From the NCBI RefSeq assembly GCF_000685315.1, contig NZ_ARYM01000007.1:1-64000 (forward strand): DNA of 64,000 nucleotides, in the 5' to 3' direction. Numbering within the stretch: position 1 is the first letter of the stretch; each line of letters starts with the position of its first letter. The notes under the pieces were generated by a model, which saw only the letters and a program-made list of their open reading frames with translations, did not search any database and had not been told where the DNA came from. The translations under genes were made by a program, and so were the position numbers. Below, piece after piece: positions 21,070 through 29,930 of this stretch. Origin of the DNA: Hyphomonas polymorpha PS728 (GTDB taxonomy: Bacteria; Pseudomonadota; Alphaproteobacteria; Caulobacterales; Hyphomonadaceae).

Positions 21070-21699
21070 CTAACGCTCGATCACCAGCTGGATGGAGACA
21101 CCCGCCTCCAGAGTAAAGGGCGCCTCCCGCCGGGCGTCAAACAACGGCTCGGCGATACGCCCGATGATCGGCCAGCCTGCCGGGCCGGCAAGCGCATAAA
21201 GACCCAGCTGTCCGGAGATCATGCCGACCGAGCCTGCCGGAACCCTCTGCCGGGGCGTATCGAGACGCGGCGCGATGAGCGCAGGATCCAGCCCGGAAAC
21301 ATAGGCAAATCCGGCGGTGAAGCCCATCATGTCAACGATCAGGGGCGAGGCAGATATGCGCGCAAGGAACGCCTCGGCCGTCAGGCCATTTTCGGCTGCG
21401 ATACGGGCAAGGTCCGGCCCCGCTGTGTCATCGGCCTGCATGTGGAGGGTAATGGTCTGCACCGACACATCCTCCGTTTCCGGAATATCTACCGCCTGCT
21501 GGCGCAACAAGGCCTCTGCCTGTCGGGGCGGGACAACCAGCGGATCGAACTGAACCGTAACCTCCCCCTTCCCCGGCACTACGTCCACCCATTGCCCCGA
21601 TGCGCGCAAGGCCGCTGCAAGCGCGTGACGCGCTGCGCGCTCAGCCAGCTTCACGGCGAGCGCATCATCCCCCACGAAGAAAATTTCCGGCGCGCTCAT
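21070..21699 (-). CDS. pxpB: 5-oxoprolinase subunit B (allophanate hydrolase subunit 1 family)
   Basis: 209 residues from ATG 21699, which overlaps the pxpA stop in an ATGA; a longer frame to 21786 lies inside pxpA and is not credible. Family motifs are FTAGFAYVSGLDPALIAPRLDTPR, VPAGSVGMISGQLGLYALAGPAGW and the C-terminal LFDARREAPFTLEAG. This KipI-like subunit pairs with PxpC. The product is cytoplasmic. Tight spacing to both neighbours indicates stoichiometric co-synthesis of the complex. Confidence 0.95.
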   Translation of the reverse strand: MSAPEIFFVGDDALAVKLAERAARHALAAALRASGQWVDVVPGKGEVTVQFDPLVVPPRQAEALLRQQAVDIPETEDVSVQTITLHMQADDTAGPDLARIAAENGLTAEAFLARISASPLIVDMMGFTAGFAYVSGLDPALIAPRLDTPRQRVPAGSVGMISGQLGLYALAGPAGWPIIGRIAEPLFDARREAPFTLEAGVSIQLVIER

Positions 21700-22448
21700 G
21701 GGCGTATCGTAACGCCGCGGGCTTCCAGCACGGTGCGCAGCCGCGCGGCATTCTCCGCGGCGCCCGGCGTGTCGCCATGCAGGCAAAGGGTTTGCACATG
21801 GAGAGGAACGGTCTCCCCCGTGCGGGTAATCACTTCGTGGCGCAGCGCAATGGAGAGCGCCTGGGCGTTCTGGCTTTCCGCGTCACGAAAGACAGCCCCC
21901 GGAAGATTGCGCGGGGTAAGACTGAGATCGGCCTCATAGGCGCGGTCAGCAAAGCCCTCCGCAACATAGGTAAGGCCGCTCACCCTGGCGGCGCGCTCCA
22001 TCTGGGAGGCGGGCGGGCCGATCAGAACCGGAATGCCGGTTTCCGCGCACAACGCGGCGACCATGCCAGCAAGCCCGGCATCCTTAGCTGCATCATTATA
22101 CAGCGCGCCATGGGGTTTGATGTGGCGCACCTGCGTACCGGTCGCCGCCGCAATGCGCAGCAGGTCTGACACCTGATCCTTAAGCGAAGTGGCAAGCTCT
22201 GCCGCAGAGACATTGTTCCGGGAACGTCCGAATCCCTCCCGGTCCGGATAGGAAGGATGCGCGCCCGCCAGCACGCCAAACTCCTGCGCCATCTGGAGGG
22301 TCTGCGTCATCGACTCAGTGTCGCCCGCATGGCCACCACAAGCGATGCTGCAGCGGGAAACTTGGCGGAGGATCGCCCGGTCCAGCGCCCGGCCCGCCTC
22401 GCCCGGAAGCTCGCCAATATCGGCGTTAAGACAGATGCTGCGCGTCAT
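21696..22448 (-). CDS. pxpA: 5-oxoprolinase subunit A (LamB/YcsF family)
   Basis: 250 residues, normal length. The diagnostic LamB/YcsF blocks are visible: LNADIGELPGEAG near the N-terminus, SIACGGHAGDTESM at about residues 34-47, AGAHPSYPDREGFGR at about 62-76, and HIKPHGALYND near residue 110. It is the catalytic-fold partner of the PxpABC complex that hydrolyses 5-oxoproline using ATP. It overlaps the upstream transporter gene by 4 bases and pxpB by 4 bases. Confidence 0.96.
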   Translation of the reverse strand: MTRSICLNADIGELPGEAGRALDRAILRQVSRCSIACGGHAGDTESMTQTLQMAQEFGVLAGAHPSYPDREGFGRSRNNVSAAELATSLKDQVSDLLRIAAATGTQVRHIKPHGALYNDAAKDAGLAGMVAALCAETGIPVLIGPPASQMERAARVSGLTYVAEGFADRAYEADLSLTPRNLPGAVFRDAESQNAQALSIALRHEVITRTGETVPLHVQTLCLHGDTPGAAENAARLRTVLEARGVTIRP

Positions 22449-23659
22449 GGCCAGATGCCCACCGCGCGCAGGATGAGCCGCAACCCGAGGAACGCCGCCA
22501 CCAGCACGACAAGACCGCCCAGGGCATTGCGCACCGGCCCGTTGACATGATCCCCCAGCACGGATTTCCGGTTCATGGTGATCAGCAGGAACACAGCCAC
22601 AATCGGCAACAGCAGGCCATTGGCCACCTGCGCCACAAGGATCAGTTGCACCGGACGGATGCCCAGCAGCGCAACACTGAGCCCAATGGCCACGATCGTC
22701 AGCGCGATACCTTTGAACAGCCAGCCGGACTTTGGCCGGCCCGTCACTTCACACACGGCATAGGCGGTGGCGAGCGGCGCAGTGATGGCGGAAGAAAGCC
22801 CCGCCGCGCAGAGGCCTGCGCCGACAAGAATTCGCGCCGCCGGGCCATAGGCCGGCTCCAGCGCCGAGGCCATATCCGCGCCGCTGCTGATCACCAGCCC
22901 CGCGCCAAAGAGGCTCGCCGCTGCCGTGCTCAGCACAAGGATGGAAATGAGCCCGCCAAGGCCAACGGAAACGCGCGTATCGGCAATCGCGGCGGCAAGG
23001 CCGCCTTCGGTATTCTCCTTCCAGCGCTCGCGCACGGCGGCGGCATGCAGGAACAGATTATACGGCACAATCGTCGTGCCGATCAGCGCCATGGCGGTCA
23101 GCAGGCTGCCATCGGGCAACTGCGGCCTCAGGCCCGCCAGCATCGCGCCGATATCCGGCCGCACCAGCACAAGGCTGGCGGCAAAGGCGAGGCTCATGAG
23201 AATGACGAGGCCGATCAGAAACCGCTCCAGCGTCTTGTACCGCCCAAGCAGGAGTACGAGCGCGGCGATCAGGCCGGTGGCGAGCGCAGCAGCTCTCTGC
23301 ACGCCGTCTCCCTCGCCGAGGATGGCGCGCATCCCCAGCGCGCCGCCCGTGATGTTGCCCGCCTCATAGGCCGCATTGCCCAGTGCCAGCGCGGCCAGCA
23401 CAAGGATGATTGCGCCCCATTTCAGCGCCACTGGCGTCCCCGGCGCGACCAGCGCTTCGCCAAGCCCCGCCCCGCCCAGAATGCCGAGACGCACGGTCAT
23501 CTCCTGCAGGATGATCGTGGCGAACGTGGCAAAGACCAGCGCCCAGACGAGCGCAAAGCCGAAATTGGCGCCCGCCAGCGTGCAGGCCGTTACCGTACCC
23601 GGACCAATGAAAGCGGCCGCAACCAGCGCGCCAGGGCCGAAGGAGAGCCGGGCTTTCAT
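22445..23659 (-). CDS. NRAMP-fold transporter lacking the metal-binding motifs, linked to 5-oxoprolinase
   Basis: 404 residues with about eleven transmembrane segments. The NRAMP fold is recognisable, yet the TM1 metal motif DPGN reads GPGT (residues 19-22) and the TM6 MPHN reads VPYN (198-201). The Asp, Asn, Met and His positions central to Mn/Fe coordination are thus altered. The NRAMP-like ycsG gene beside pxpA (ycsF) in Bacillus subtilis is a known parallel. Together these suggest an organic substrate or co-substrate connected with 5-oxoproline rather than Mn2+ import. It overlaps genes on both sides by 4 bases. Fold confident; substrate inferred. Confidence 0.85.
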   Translation of the reverse strand: MKARLSFGPGALVAAAFIGPGTVTACTLAGANFGFALVWALVFATFATIILQEMTVRLGILGGAGLGEALVAPGTPVALKWGAIILVLAALALGNAAYEAGNITGGALGMRAILGEGDGVQRAAALATGLIAALVLLLGRYKTLERFLIGLVILMSLAFAASLVLVRPDIGAMLAGLRPQLPDGSLLTAMALIGTTIVPYNLFLHAAAVRERWKENTEGGLAAAIADTRVSVGLGGLISILVLSTAAASLFGAGLVISSGADMASALEPAYGPAARILVGAGLCAAGLSSAITAPLATAYAVCEVTGRPKSGWLFKGIALTIVAIGLSVALLGIRPVQLILVAQVANGLLLPIVAVFLLITMNRKSVLGDHVNGPVRNALGGLVVLVAAFLGLRLILRAVGIWP

Positions 23660-24810
23660 TCGGCGGGAATGCCTCTGCGCGTTTCCAGATAGGTGGCGAA
23701 GCTCGCCAGCCAGTGGCTGCCGGCATAATGCTCCTCGCTGACGGCAGCGACGCCGCTTTCCTTGTGAACCGCCGCTGAGGCGAGCAGCGCGGCGCGGCGC
23801 GGGTCGGCCTCCGGCAGGGCCGACGCAATCCCCTCCATCGCCCAGGCGCGAGTGAGGTTCAGCCCATCAAGATGCACCAGCTTGCCATCGGACGGGTCAA
23901 GCACCACGCCGGGCGCCAGCCAGTCCCCGTGCCCATCCTGCGGGATCAGCGGCAGGAAGGCCGTGAGCCAGGCAGCAAAGTTCTCCCGGCTCATCACGCG
24001 GCGCATCAGGTCTGCCTCCATCAGGCAGGGCGAGAGAAAATCCTCCCCTGAAGGCTCATAGGCCAGCGGGCAGGAAACATCTCCGCTGTAGAATTCCAGC
24101 GACTTGGCAGCGATCTGTTCACGGAAGGCTGCGTTGCCGGTGGCGTCCGCCCAGTCGATCATCAGGCCAAAAGCAAAGGCGGTCTGGTTATGCGTGCCTG
24201 CGCGGATGGGATAAACGAGCTTCGGCAGCCAGGCGCTGGTATAGTCCGCGATCAGCGTTTCCAGCGGGGCGAGTGTCTCTGCCCAGCCGGCCGCCTCGGC
24301 GAACTCCGCCTGGCGCAGCTCCGTCATCAGCTGTAGGAACCAGGCCGTGCCGTAAGGGCGCTCGAAGGAGGCCCGCTCCGGCTGCTGGAAATAGGCGACC
24401 TCCCCGGCGATATTCTCCGCCGTGAAGCTCTGCGCCAGCGCCGCCTTTATGGCGCCGGCATAAGGTGTCTGCGGGTCCGTATTCAGAATGCGCGTCAGCA
24501 GCCAGTGGCCATGCACCGAGGAGTGCCAGTCGAAGCAACCATAGAAGGCCGGATAAAGCTGGCGCGGCGGGGCCGCGTCAGCGGCGGAGTTCAGCACATG
24601 GCTGATCTTGTTGGGATATTCCTTGTGAACGCAGGAAAGTGCCAGGCGCGCGAAGCGGTCTGTCGCTACGCCCTCCCTCGGCGGGGGCAGGCTGGCGAGC
24701 GGATCAGTCTGCACCTCGGCCTCCGGCGCGGGCCCCTGTTCCGGCGCCTGTGGCCCACACCCGGCCAACACCAGCAGGCCAAGGCCAGCGCCCAGTATCC
24801 CATATTTCAT
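23656..24810 (-). CDS. DUF2891-family lipoprotein, first gene of the 5-oxoprolinase operon
   Basis: 384 residues from ATG 24810, with GAGGAG eight bases upstream; a GTG at 24819 abuts that site too closely. Lipobox LAGC gives Cys18 as the lipidated residue, followed by a Pro/Glu-rich linker. The globular part has the DUF2891 signature: LALSCVHKEYPNK, then YPAFYGCFDWHSSVHGHW (about residues 85-103), and a helical, possibly alpha/alpha-barrel remainder. The conserved His and Asp residues suggest an enzyme. It is periplasm-facing and translationally coupled to the transporter. From memory, DUF2891 also occurs near pyrrolidone-carboxylate peptidase genes elsewhere, so a role in supplying pyroglutamate is possible but unproven. 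Confidence 0.85.
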   Translation of the reverse strand: MKYGILGAGLGLLVLAGCGPQAPEQGPAPEAEVQTDPLASLPPPREGVATDRFARLALSCVHKEYPNKISHVLNSAADAAPPRQLYPAFYGCFDWHSSVHGHWLLTRILNTDPQTPYAGAIKAALAQSFTAENIAGEVAYFQQPERASFERPYGTAWFLQLMTELRQAEFAEAAGWAETLAPLETLIADYTSAWLPKLVYPIRAGTHNQTAFAFGLMIDWADATGNAAFREQIAAKSLEFYSGDVSCPLAYEPSGEDFLSPCLMEADLMRRVMSRENFAAWLTAFLPLIPQDGHGDWLAPGVVLDPSDGKLVHLDGLNLTRAWAMEGIASALPEADPRRAALLASAAVHKESGVAAVSEEHYAGSHWLASFATYLETRRGIPAE

Positions 24811-25029
24811 GCCCGGCACTCCTCATTATCTCGCCGCCCTCTGGTCTTCCCGAGGGGTAACAGCAGGCAGGCCGCAGGCGCAAGCATCCCCGGCCCGCCG
24901 CCCGGCCAGCACCGAACGCAACGGAAACTCAAGATAACCCTATGCAAATATATTAATCGATCTTATCCTGCCGAAAATCATCTAGGCCACGGCTGACTCA
25001 AAAACAGGATGATTGGGAGGAATACGACA
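24811..25029. promoter_or_regulatory. Divergent promoter region between the DUF2891 operon and the fucose-locus TonB receptor
   Basis: The right half (24930-24985) is distinctly AT-rich. TATGCAAATATATTAA at 24941-24956 contains TATGCAA, matching one half of the motif found at the IclR and fuconate dehydratase promoters. GATAA/TTATC arms flank it at 24933-24937 and 24974-24978. The receptor ribosome site GGGAGGAA lies at 25014-25021. Confidence 0.4.
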
Positions 25030-27597
25030 ATGAAGAGACCATCTTTGTGGGCAGCCGCAAGCGCGCTGGCCATTGTTGCCACGGGCCAGGCCATCGCCCA
25101 GGAAGACACCGACTCCAGCGAAGTGAAGCGTCTGGAACAGGTCACCGTCACCGCCGTAAAGCGTGAGCAGAGCCTCAATGATGTGCCTGTCTCCGTGACC
25201 GCCTTTACCGAAGAGACGCGCCAGGAACTCGCCCTAGACAGCCTGGCAGACTTTGCCCGCTTCACGCCCAGCCTTGCCTTCTCATCAGGCGACGACCGCG
25301 TGTTCATCCGCGGCGTGGGCCGCCAGACCAACACCAACGGCTCCGATCCCGGCGTGGCGACCTACGCCGATGGCATCTATGATTCCTCCACCAGCGCCGT
25401 CGGCAAGAGTGACTTCTTCGTCGAGCGAGTCGAGATCCTGCGCGGCCCGCAGGGCACGCTCTATGGCCGTAACTCCATCGGCGGGGCCATCAACGTCATC
25501 TCCAAACGGCCGACAGAGACTTTCACCGCCGAAGCCCGCGCCGGTATCGCCAACTACCAGACCTATGAAATCGAAGCGGCCATTTCCGGCCCGCTGACCG
25601 ACAAGGTCCGCGCCAAGCTTGGCGGCTCGTTCCGCGATCAGAAAGACGGCTATTACAAGAACGTTGCCGGCGGCCCCAGCGAGGGCGGCGCGAATGAAAC
25701 AACGTATGCGGAGTTCCAGCTGGACATGGACCCGGCAGAAGGTTTCTCCTTGTGGCTCAAGGCGGATTATCTCGACGCCTCGCTGCGCAATCGCAGCACC
25801 AACCTCGCCTCGCCCTATGATCCCTTCCCCTTCCCGCCGGGCTATCTGACGCCGGGCAACGCCTTCGGCTATTACATGCCGGGCCTCACCCAGGCCGGAT
25901 CCGCCACCACCAATCCGGGCGTGGATGACATCCGCAAGTTCAACGCGAACACGCCAACCCAGTCCAATGTTGATGGCAATTACGGCTTTGCCGCCATCGC
26001 CACCTGGAGCCTGCCGACCGTCGATATCAAATATCTCGGCGGCTACCGCATCTTCGACTACAATTCGAACCGTGATGACGACAACACAGACGTCATCTCC
26101 TACACCTACCCACTGGACCCGGCGAACATTGCCGCCGGTGAACTCTTCACCGGCGGGCCGAACTGCGCCTGGCTGATCGAGAATATCGGCCCGATCTGCG
26201 CCCCGGCGACGATCTATCCCTCCCGCACCTTCGGCTATATCGAAGACCGCGCCTATTCCAGCCATGAGCTGACTGTTCAGTCCACGACCGATTCGGACCT
26301 GTGGTGGATTTTGGGCGCCTATGCCTATTATGAAGATGCTCATCAGGAATCGCACTTCGGCAACGCCGCCCAGCCGCAGATGCTCGCCCCGTTTGGCGCC
26401 GCGCCCAATCCCAGCGGCGATTATGTCACCGCGATCTCCGATCTGAATACCAAATCCTACGCCGTGTTCGGTCAGGCGGACTATGCGGTTACTGACACGA
26501 TCACACTTACCGGCGGTTTGCGCTATTCTCAGGACGAGAAATATGGCTCCGAACAGCTGCGCGTGCTGGGCTATGGCATCATTCCGGGTATTTCGCTCGG
26601 CGGTTCTGGGGCCCTGGCGCCGGTGATCGACCTGACGGCGGCAACGGTGTCCTATGCCGACGCCCCCGGCGTTGCCAGCGCGGTGGAGATTGATCCGGCC
26701 ACGGGCCTTGCCCGCCGCCGCCTCGCTGCTGACTGGAACGCGCTGTCTGGCGTGGCTGGCATCCAATGGCAACCGGATGCGAGCACGAACTATTACGCCC
26801 GCTACAGCCGTGGTTACAAATCCGGCGGCTTCAATGCCGGCGGCATCAGCCAGTTTCCGCTGACCGATAAGGAAACCCTTGACGCCTACGAAGTGGGCAT
26901 GAAGAAATCCATCGGTGACCAGCTGCAGCTGAACGCCAGCTACTTCTACTATGCCTATGACGGCCTTCAGGCGCCGCTGGATGTGGTGGAAAATGGTGTG
27001 CGGCTCACGCGCTTCTTCAATATTGAAGATTCGCGCGCCCAGGGCGTCGAACTCGAAGCCATGTGGACGCCTACGGACCAACTGCGGATCCTTGCGAGCT
27101 ATGCCTATAACGACTCCGAAGTGCGCAGCGCCTGCTGCTTCATTGATGTCGTGGACCCACTTGGCCTGCAACCCGACGCGCAGCCTGTCGGCCCGATCGA
27201 TGCCAATGGCAACCAGCCCCAGGATCTCAAAGGCCAGATGCTGCCGCGCACCATCCCCAACAAGCTGGGCCTCAATGTCAGCTATGACATCCCGCTTGGA
27301 GCAAATGGCGATCTGACGGTATCGGGCAACTATTCCTGGCAGGACGCCACCTATCACGGCGTCTTCAACCGTCCGTATTCGGAGACTGAAGCCTTCGATC
27401 AGGTGGACCTCATCGGCGTCTGGAAAAGCCCGGCAGACCGTTACCGCGTCGTTGGCTACGTCAAGAATGTGTTCGACGAACAGGGCTATGACGGGGCAAC
27501 CGGCACGCTGACGGCGATCCCCGCTGGCGGCTCGGCCACCACGCTTTACCTCACCCCGCCGCGCACCTATGGCGTCCAGCTGCAAGTGCGCTTCTGA
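25030..27597 (+). CDS. TonB-dependent receptor at the L-fucose catabolic locus
   Basis: 855 residues from ATG 25030, which has GGGAGGAA upstream and begins a clean signal peptide cleaved after AIA. KRLEQVTVTAVKREQSLNDVPVSV marks the TonB-box/plug start, and LRGPQGTLYGRNSIGGAINVIS is the standard plug segment. The barrel ends in YGVQLQVRF with the terminal Phe. The next gene, 23 bases on, is a GPH-type sugar symporter, and regulators and fucose enzymes follow. It most likely imports an L-fucose-containing saccharide across the outer membrane. The ligand is inferred from neighbours only. Confidence 0.92.
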   Translation: MKRPSLWAAASALAIVATGQAIAQEDTDSSEVKRLEQVTVTAVKREQSLNDVPVSVTAFTEETRQELALDSLADFARFTPSLAFSSGDDRVFIRGVGRQTNTNGSDPGVATYADGIYDSSTSAVGKSDFFVERVEILRGPQGTLYGRNSIGGAINVISKRPTETFTAEARAGIANYQTYEIEAAISGPLTDKVRAKLGGSFRDQKDGYYKNVAGGPSEGGANETTYAEFQLDMDPAEGFSLWLKADYLDASLRNRSTNLASPYDPFPFPPGYLTPGNAFGYYMPGLTQAGSATTNPGVDDIRKFNANTPTQSNVDGNYGFAAIATWSLPTVDIKYLGGYRIFDYNSNRDDDNTDVISYTYPLDPANIAAGELFTGGPNCAWLIENIGPICAPATIYPSRTFGYIEDRAYSSHELTVQSTTDSDLWWILGAYAYYEDAHQESHFGNAAQPQMLAPFGAAPNPSGDYVTAISDLNTKSYAVFGQADYAVTDTITLTGGLRYSQDEKYGSEQLRVLGYGIIPGISLGGSGALAPVIDLTAATVSYADAPGVASAVEIDPATGLARRRLAADWNALSGVAGIQWQPDASTNYYARYSRGYKSGGFNAGGISQFPLTDKETLDAYEVGMKKSIGDQLQLNASYFYYAYDGLQAPLDVVENGVRLTRFFNIEDSRAQGVELEAMWTPTDQLRILASYAYNDSEVRSACCFIDVVDPLGLQPDAQPVGPIDANGNQPQDLKGQMLPRTIPNKLGLNVSYDIPLGANGDLTVSGNYSWQDATYHGVFNRPYSETEAFDQVDLIGVWKSPADRYRVVGYVKNVFDEQGYDGATGTLTAIPAGGSATTLYLTPPRTYGVQLQVRF

Positions 27598-27620
27598 TCC
27601 GGCGGCCGGGGGAGTAGTCG

Positions 27621-29057
27621 ATGGCTGAAAAGGCTGGAAAACTGCCCTGGTCGACGAAACTCGTCTACGGCGTTGGAACCATAGCGTTCGGTATCAAGGA
27701 CCATGGTTTCAACGCCCTCCTGATGATCTACTATAACCAGGTGATGGGCCTCCCGGCCGCCTGGGTTGGCGCCGCGATCATGATGGCCATGGTCGTGGAC
27801 GCCATTCTCGATCCCGTGGTCGGGCAATGGTCTGACAGCCTGCGGAGCAAATGGGGCCGGCGGCATCCCTTCATGTATGCGTCCGTGCTGCCCGTGGGGG
27901 TCTTCTACCTGCTCCTCTGGTTTCCTCCCGCAGAAGCCTCCCACACCGTTCTCTTTACCTATCTGCTGATCATGACCACGATCACGCGGACCTTTATCGG
28001 TATCTATGAAATTCCGTCCACGGCGCTCCTGGCCGAGTTCACCCAGAACTATCATGAGCGCACGGAACTCGTTTCCTACAGGTATTTCTTCGGCGTCGCC
28101 GGGGGCATCCTGATGGGCATTTTCGTATTCACCGCCATTTTCTCGCCCGAAGCTGCTTCGGCCGGCGGCCTGCTCGATCGCTCCGGCTATCACACCTATG
28201 CCTGGATCGCCGCGCCCCTGATGGCCACCGCCATCTTCGCGTCGAGCCTTGGCACGCACAGCCGGATATCGAGCCTGATCAACCCGCCGCCCCCCATGCG
28301 CCAGCCTTTCCTGCAAACCATAAGGGAGATGGTTGCGACGCTGTTCCACCGCGTCAATGCGCCCATATTCATCGGCAGCATCTTCGGCTCCATGGCCGGC
28401 GGCCTGAACGCGGCGCTCACCATCTACATGCAGACCTATTTCTGGGAACTGACGAGCGACCAGATCGCCGTGCTCACCTCGGCTGGCCTGCTCGGCGTCA
28501 TTCTCGCTCTGGTGATTGCGCTTCCTCTGTCCAGATCGTTCGGCAAGAAATGGACCACGCTGGCGCTGTTCGCCGTCACGCTGACCGGTATCGTGGTTCC
28601 CGTTCTGCTAAGGCTGGGCGGTCTGTTCCCGGAGAATGGAAACCCCGCCCTGCTGCCGTCGCTGTTTGTATTCCAGGCGGTGGTGGCCATGTCGGTGGTG
28701 GCCGCCGCCATCCTGACGGCCTCAATGATCGCCGATGCAACCGACCAGATTCAGCTGACAACCGGCCGGCAATCCGAAGGCCTGCTCTTCTCGGCCGCCA
28801 CCTTCATCGGAAAGACCGTGTCGGGAATGGGCGTCCTGGTCTCCGGCCTGCTGCTGACGCTTGTAGGCTTCCCGAATGACGCTAAACCGGGCGCCGTAGA
28901 CCTCTCGACGGTGAATGATCTGGCACTGGCACTGACAGTGGCAACCTTCCTCTTCACCTCGGCGGCGCTCGTCATCATGAGCTTTTATCCTGTTTCAAAG
29001 CAGGATCATGAAAGAGCTGTTGAAACACTGGCGCGCAAAAGGGCCGAACAACTTTGA
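27621..29057 (+). CDS. GPH-family (MFS) sugar:cation symporter, probable fucose/fucoside transporter
   Basis: 478 residues with about twelve transmembrane segments. The N-terminal KLVYGVGTIAFGIKDHGFNALLMIYYNQVMG and the loop QWSDSLRSKWGRRHPFMYAS match the glycoside-pentoside-hexuronide group, which moves sugars with H+ or Na+ through the inner membrane. It starts 23 bases after the TonB receptor with GGGGGAG upstream, so the two are probably co-transcribed. Substrate by context is L-fucose or a small fucoside. Confidence 0.9.
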   Translation: MAEKAGKLPWSTKLVYGVGTIAFGIKDHGFNALLMIYYNQVMGLPAAWVGAAIMMAMVVDAILDPVVGQWSDSLRSKWGRRHPFMYASVLPVGVFYLLLWFPPAEASHTVLFTYLLIMTTITRTFIGIYEIPSTALLAEFTQNYHERTELVSYRYFFGVAGGILMGIFVFTAIFSPEAASAGGLLDRSGYHTYAWIAAPLMATAIFASSLGTHSRISSLINPPPPMRQPFLQTIREMVATLFHRVNAPIFIGSIFGSMAGGLNAALTIYMQTYFWELTSDQIAVLTSAGLLGVILALVIALPLSRSFGKKWTTLALFAVTLTGIVVPVLLRLGGLFPENGNPALLPSLFVFQAVVAMSVVAAAILTASMIADATDQIQLTTGRQSEGLLFSAATFIGKTVSGMGVLVSGLLLTLVGFPNDAKPGAVDLSTVNDLALALTVATFLFTSAALVIMSFYPVSKQDHERAVETLARKRAEQL

Positions 29058-29120
29058 CGCCCCGGCGTTCCATCCTAGAATACCCCATAGACCACCCTGA
29101 TCCTGGACAAGAGACTTTCA

Positions 29121-29810
29121 ATGGCCAAAACTCCGAAAACCGAAAAGCCGGAGCCCGTCCAGGGGGACGGATCGGCAACGGCGGCGGAGATCAAGTATCC
29201 ACGGCGCACAGAACGGCGCCGGCGCACCCGCGAGAAAATTCTCAACGTCGCGTTCGAACAGTTCAGCAAGACCGGCTTTGCCGCCACTACGATGCAGACC
29301 ATCGCAGACGCGGCCGACATTCACGTCACCACGCTGTTCATGCATTTCAATTCCAAGAATGACCTCGCCAGCAGCCTCGCTGCGCAAGGTGTCGACACGC
29401 TGCGAGAGCGGGCCTGGGCCGCGCGCGACAGCAAGGGCTTTTTCGAATTCTACCGCGAGGAAGCCCTCGCTTATGCCGCCATCCGCCGCAGCGCCCAGCA
29501 GTCCGACGCCGCTCTCTGGAACAATCTGCGCCATGATCGGGAACTGGCTTTCGCCTGGACTCAGTACGAACACGGACAAAAAGATGTCTACGCGGAATAC
29601 ATCGCCGCAGACTTCAAACTGGATCGCGCCTCCGGCTATCTTGCCGATCTCGTTGCGGCCCTGTTGGTGGAATGCCTGATCCTGCCGCATGAAAGATGGG
29701 CCACCGCCCCCGGCAAACGCAAGCTCGCCGAGGAAATCGAACTGGCCGTGGACCTGGCTGAAAAGTCCGCCCGCCAGATGCTGGCCGCCAACAGCGCGAC
29801 CAGCGCCTGA
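29121..29810 (+). CDS. TetR-family regulator in the fucose locus
   Basis: 229 residues. After a Lys/Pro-rich N-terminal tail of about 30 residues, the helix-turn-helix is seen in KILNVAFEQFSKTGFAATTMQTIADAADIHVTTLFMHFNSKNDLA. The C-terminal domain is helical and unassigned. It lies between the symporter (63-base gap) and the IclR gene (120-base gap). Two different regulators in one catabolic locus suggests one senses the free sugar or a pathway intermediate and the other a different signal. Which genes it controls is not visible. Confidence 0.85.
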   Translation: MAKTPKTEKPEPVQGDGSATAAEIKYPRRTERRRRTREKILNVAFEQFSKTGFAATTMQTIADAADIHVTTLFMHFNSKNDLASSLAAQGVDTLRERAWAARDSKGFFEFYREEALAYAAIRRSAQQSDAALWNNLRHDRELAFAWTQYEHGQKDVYAEYIAADFKLDRASGYLADLVAALLVECLILPHERWATAPGKRKLAEEIELAVDLAEKSARQMLAANSATSA

Positions 29811-29884
29811 CCCCGTCCCAAGCCACGCCTCCGCTTTTTCCGCGAAATTTGCCCCAGTCACCAGTGGATATTTTTACCGTTCCG

Positions 29885-29899
29885 GTTCATATATAAAAC
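29885..29899. promoter_or_regulatory. Candidate IclR-type operator in the iclR-like gene promoter
   Basis: GTTCATATATAAAAC lies 32 to 46 bases upstream of the regulator start, overlapping a TATATA -10-like element. It closely resembles the sites at 31102-31115 and 31122-31135. Its placement would allow autorepression. Confidence 0.45.
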
Positions 29900-29930
29900 A
29901 GCCTGAGCAATCTGAGGATCCCGGCAATCG

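Noticed and set aside
22445-23659. Annotation as a Mn2+/Fe2+ importer (MntH)
   Set aside because: DPGN and MPHN are both altered and the gene is embedded in a 5-oxoprolinase operon, so a metal-importer label would mislead.
25285-27585. 766-codon minus-strand frame opposite the TonB receptor
   Set aside because: No start context and a composition typical of reverse-strand shadows.
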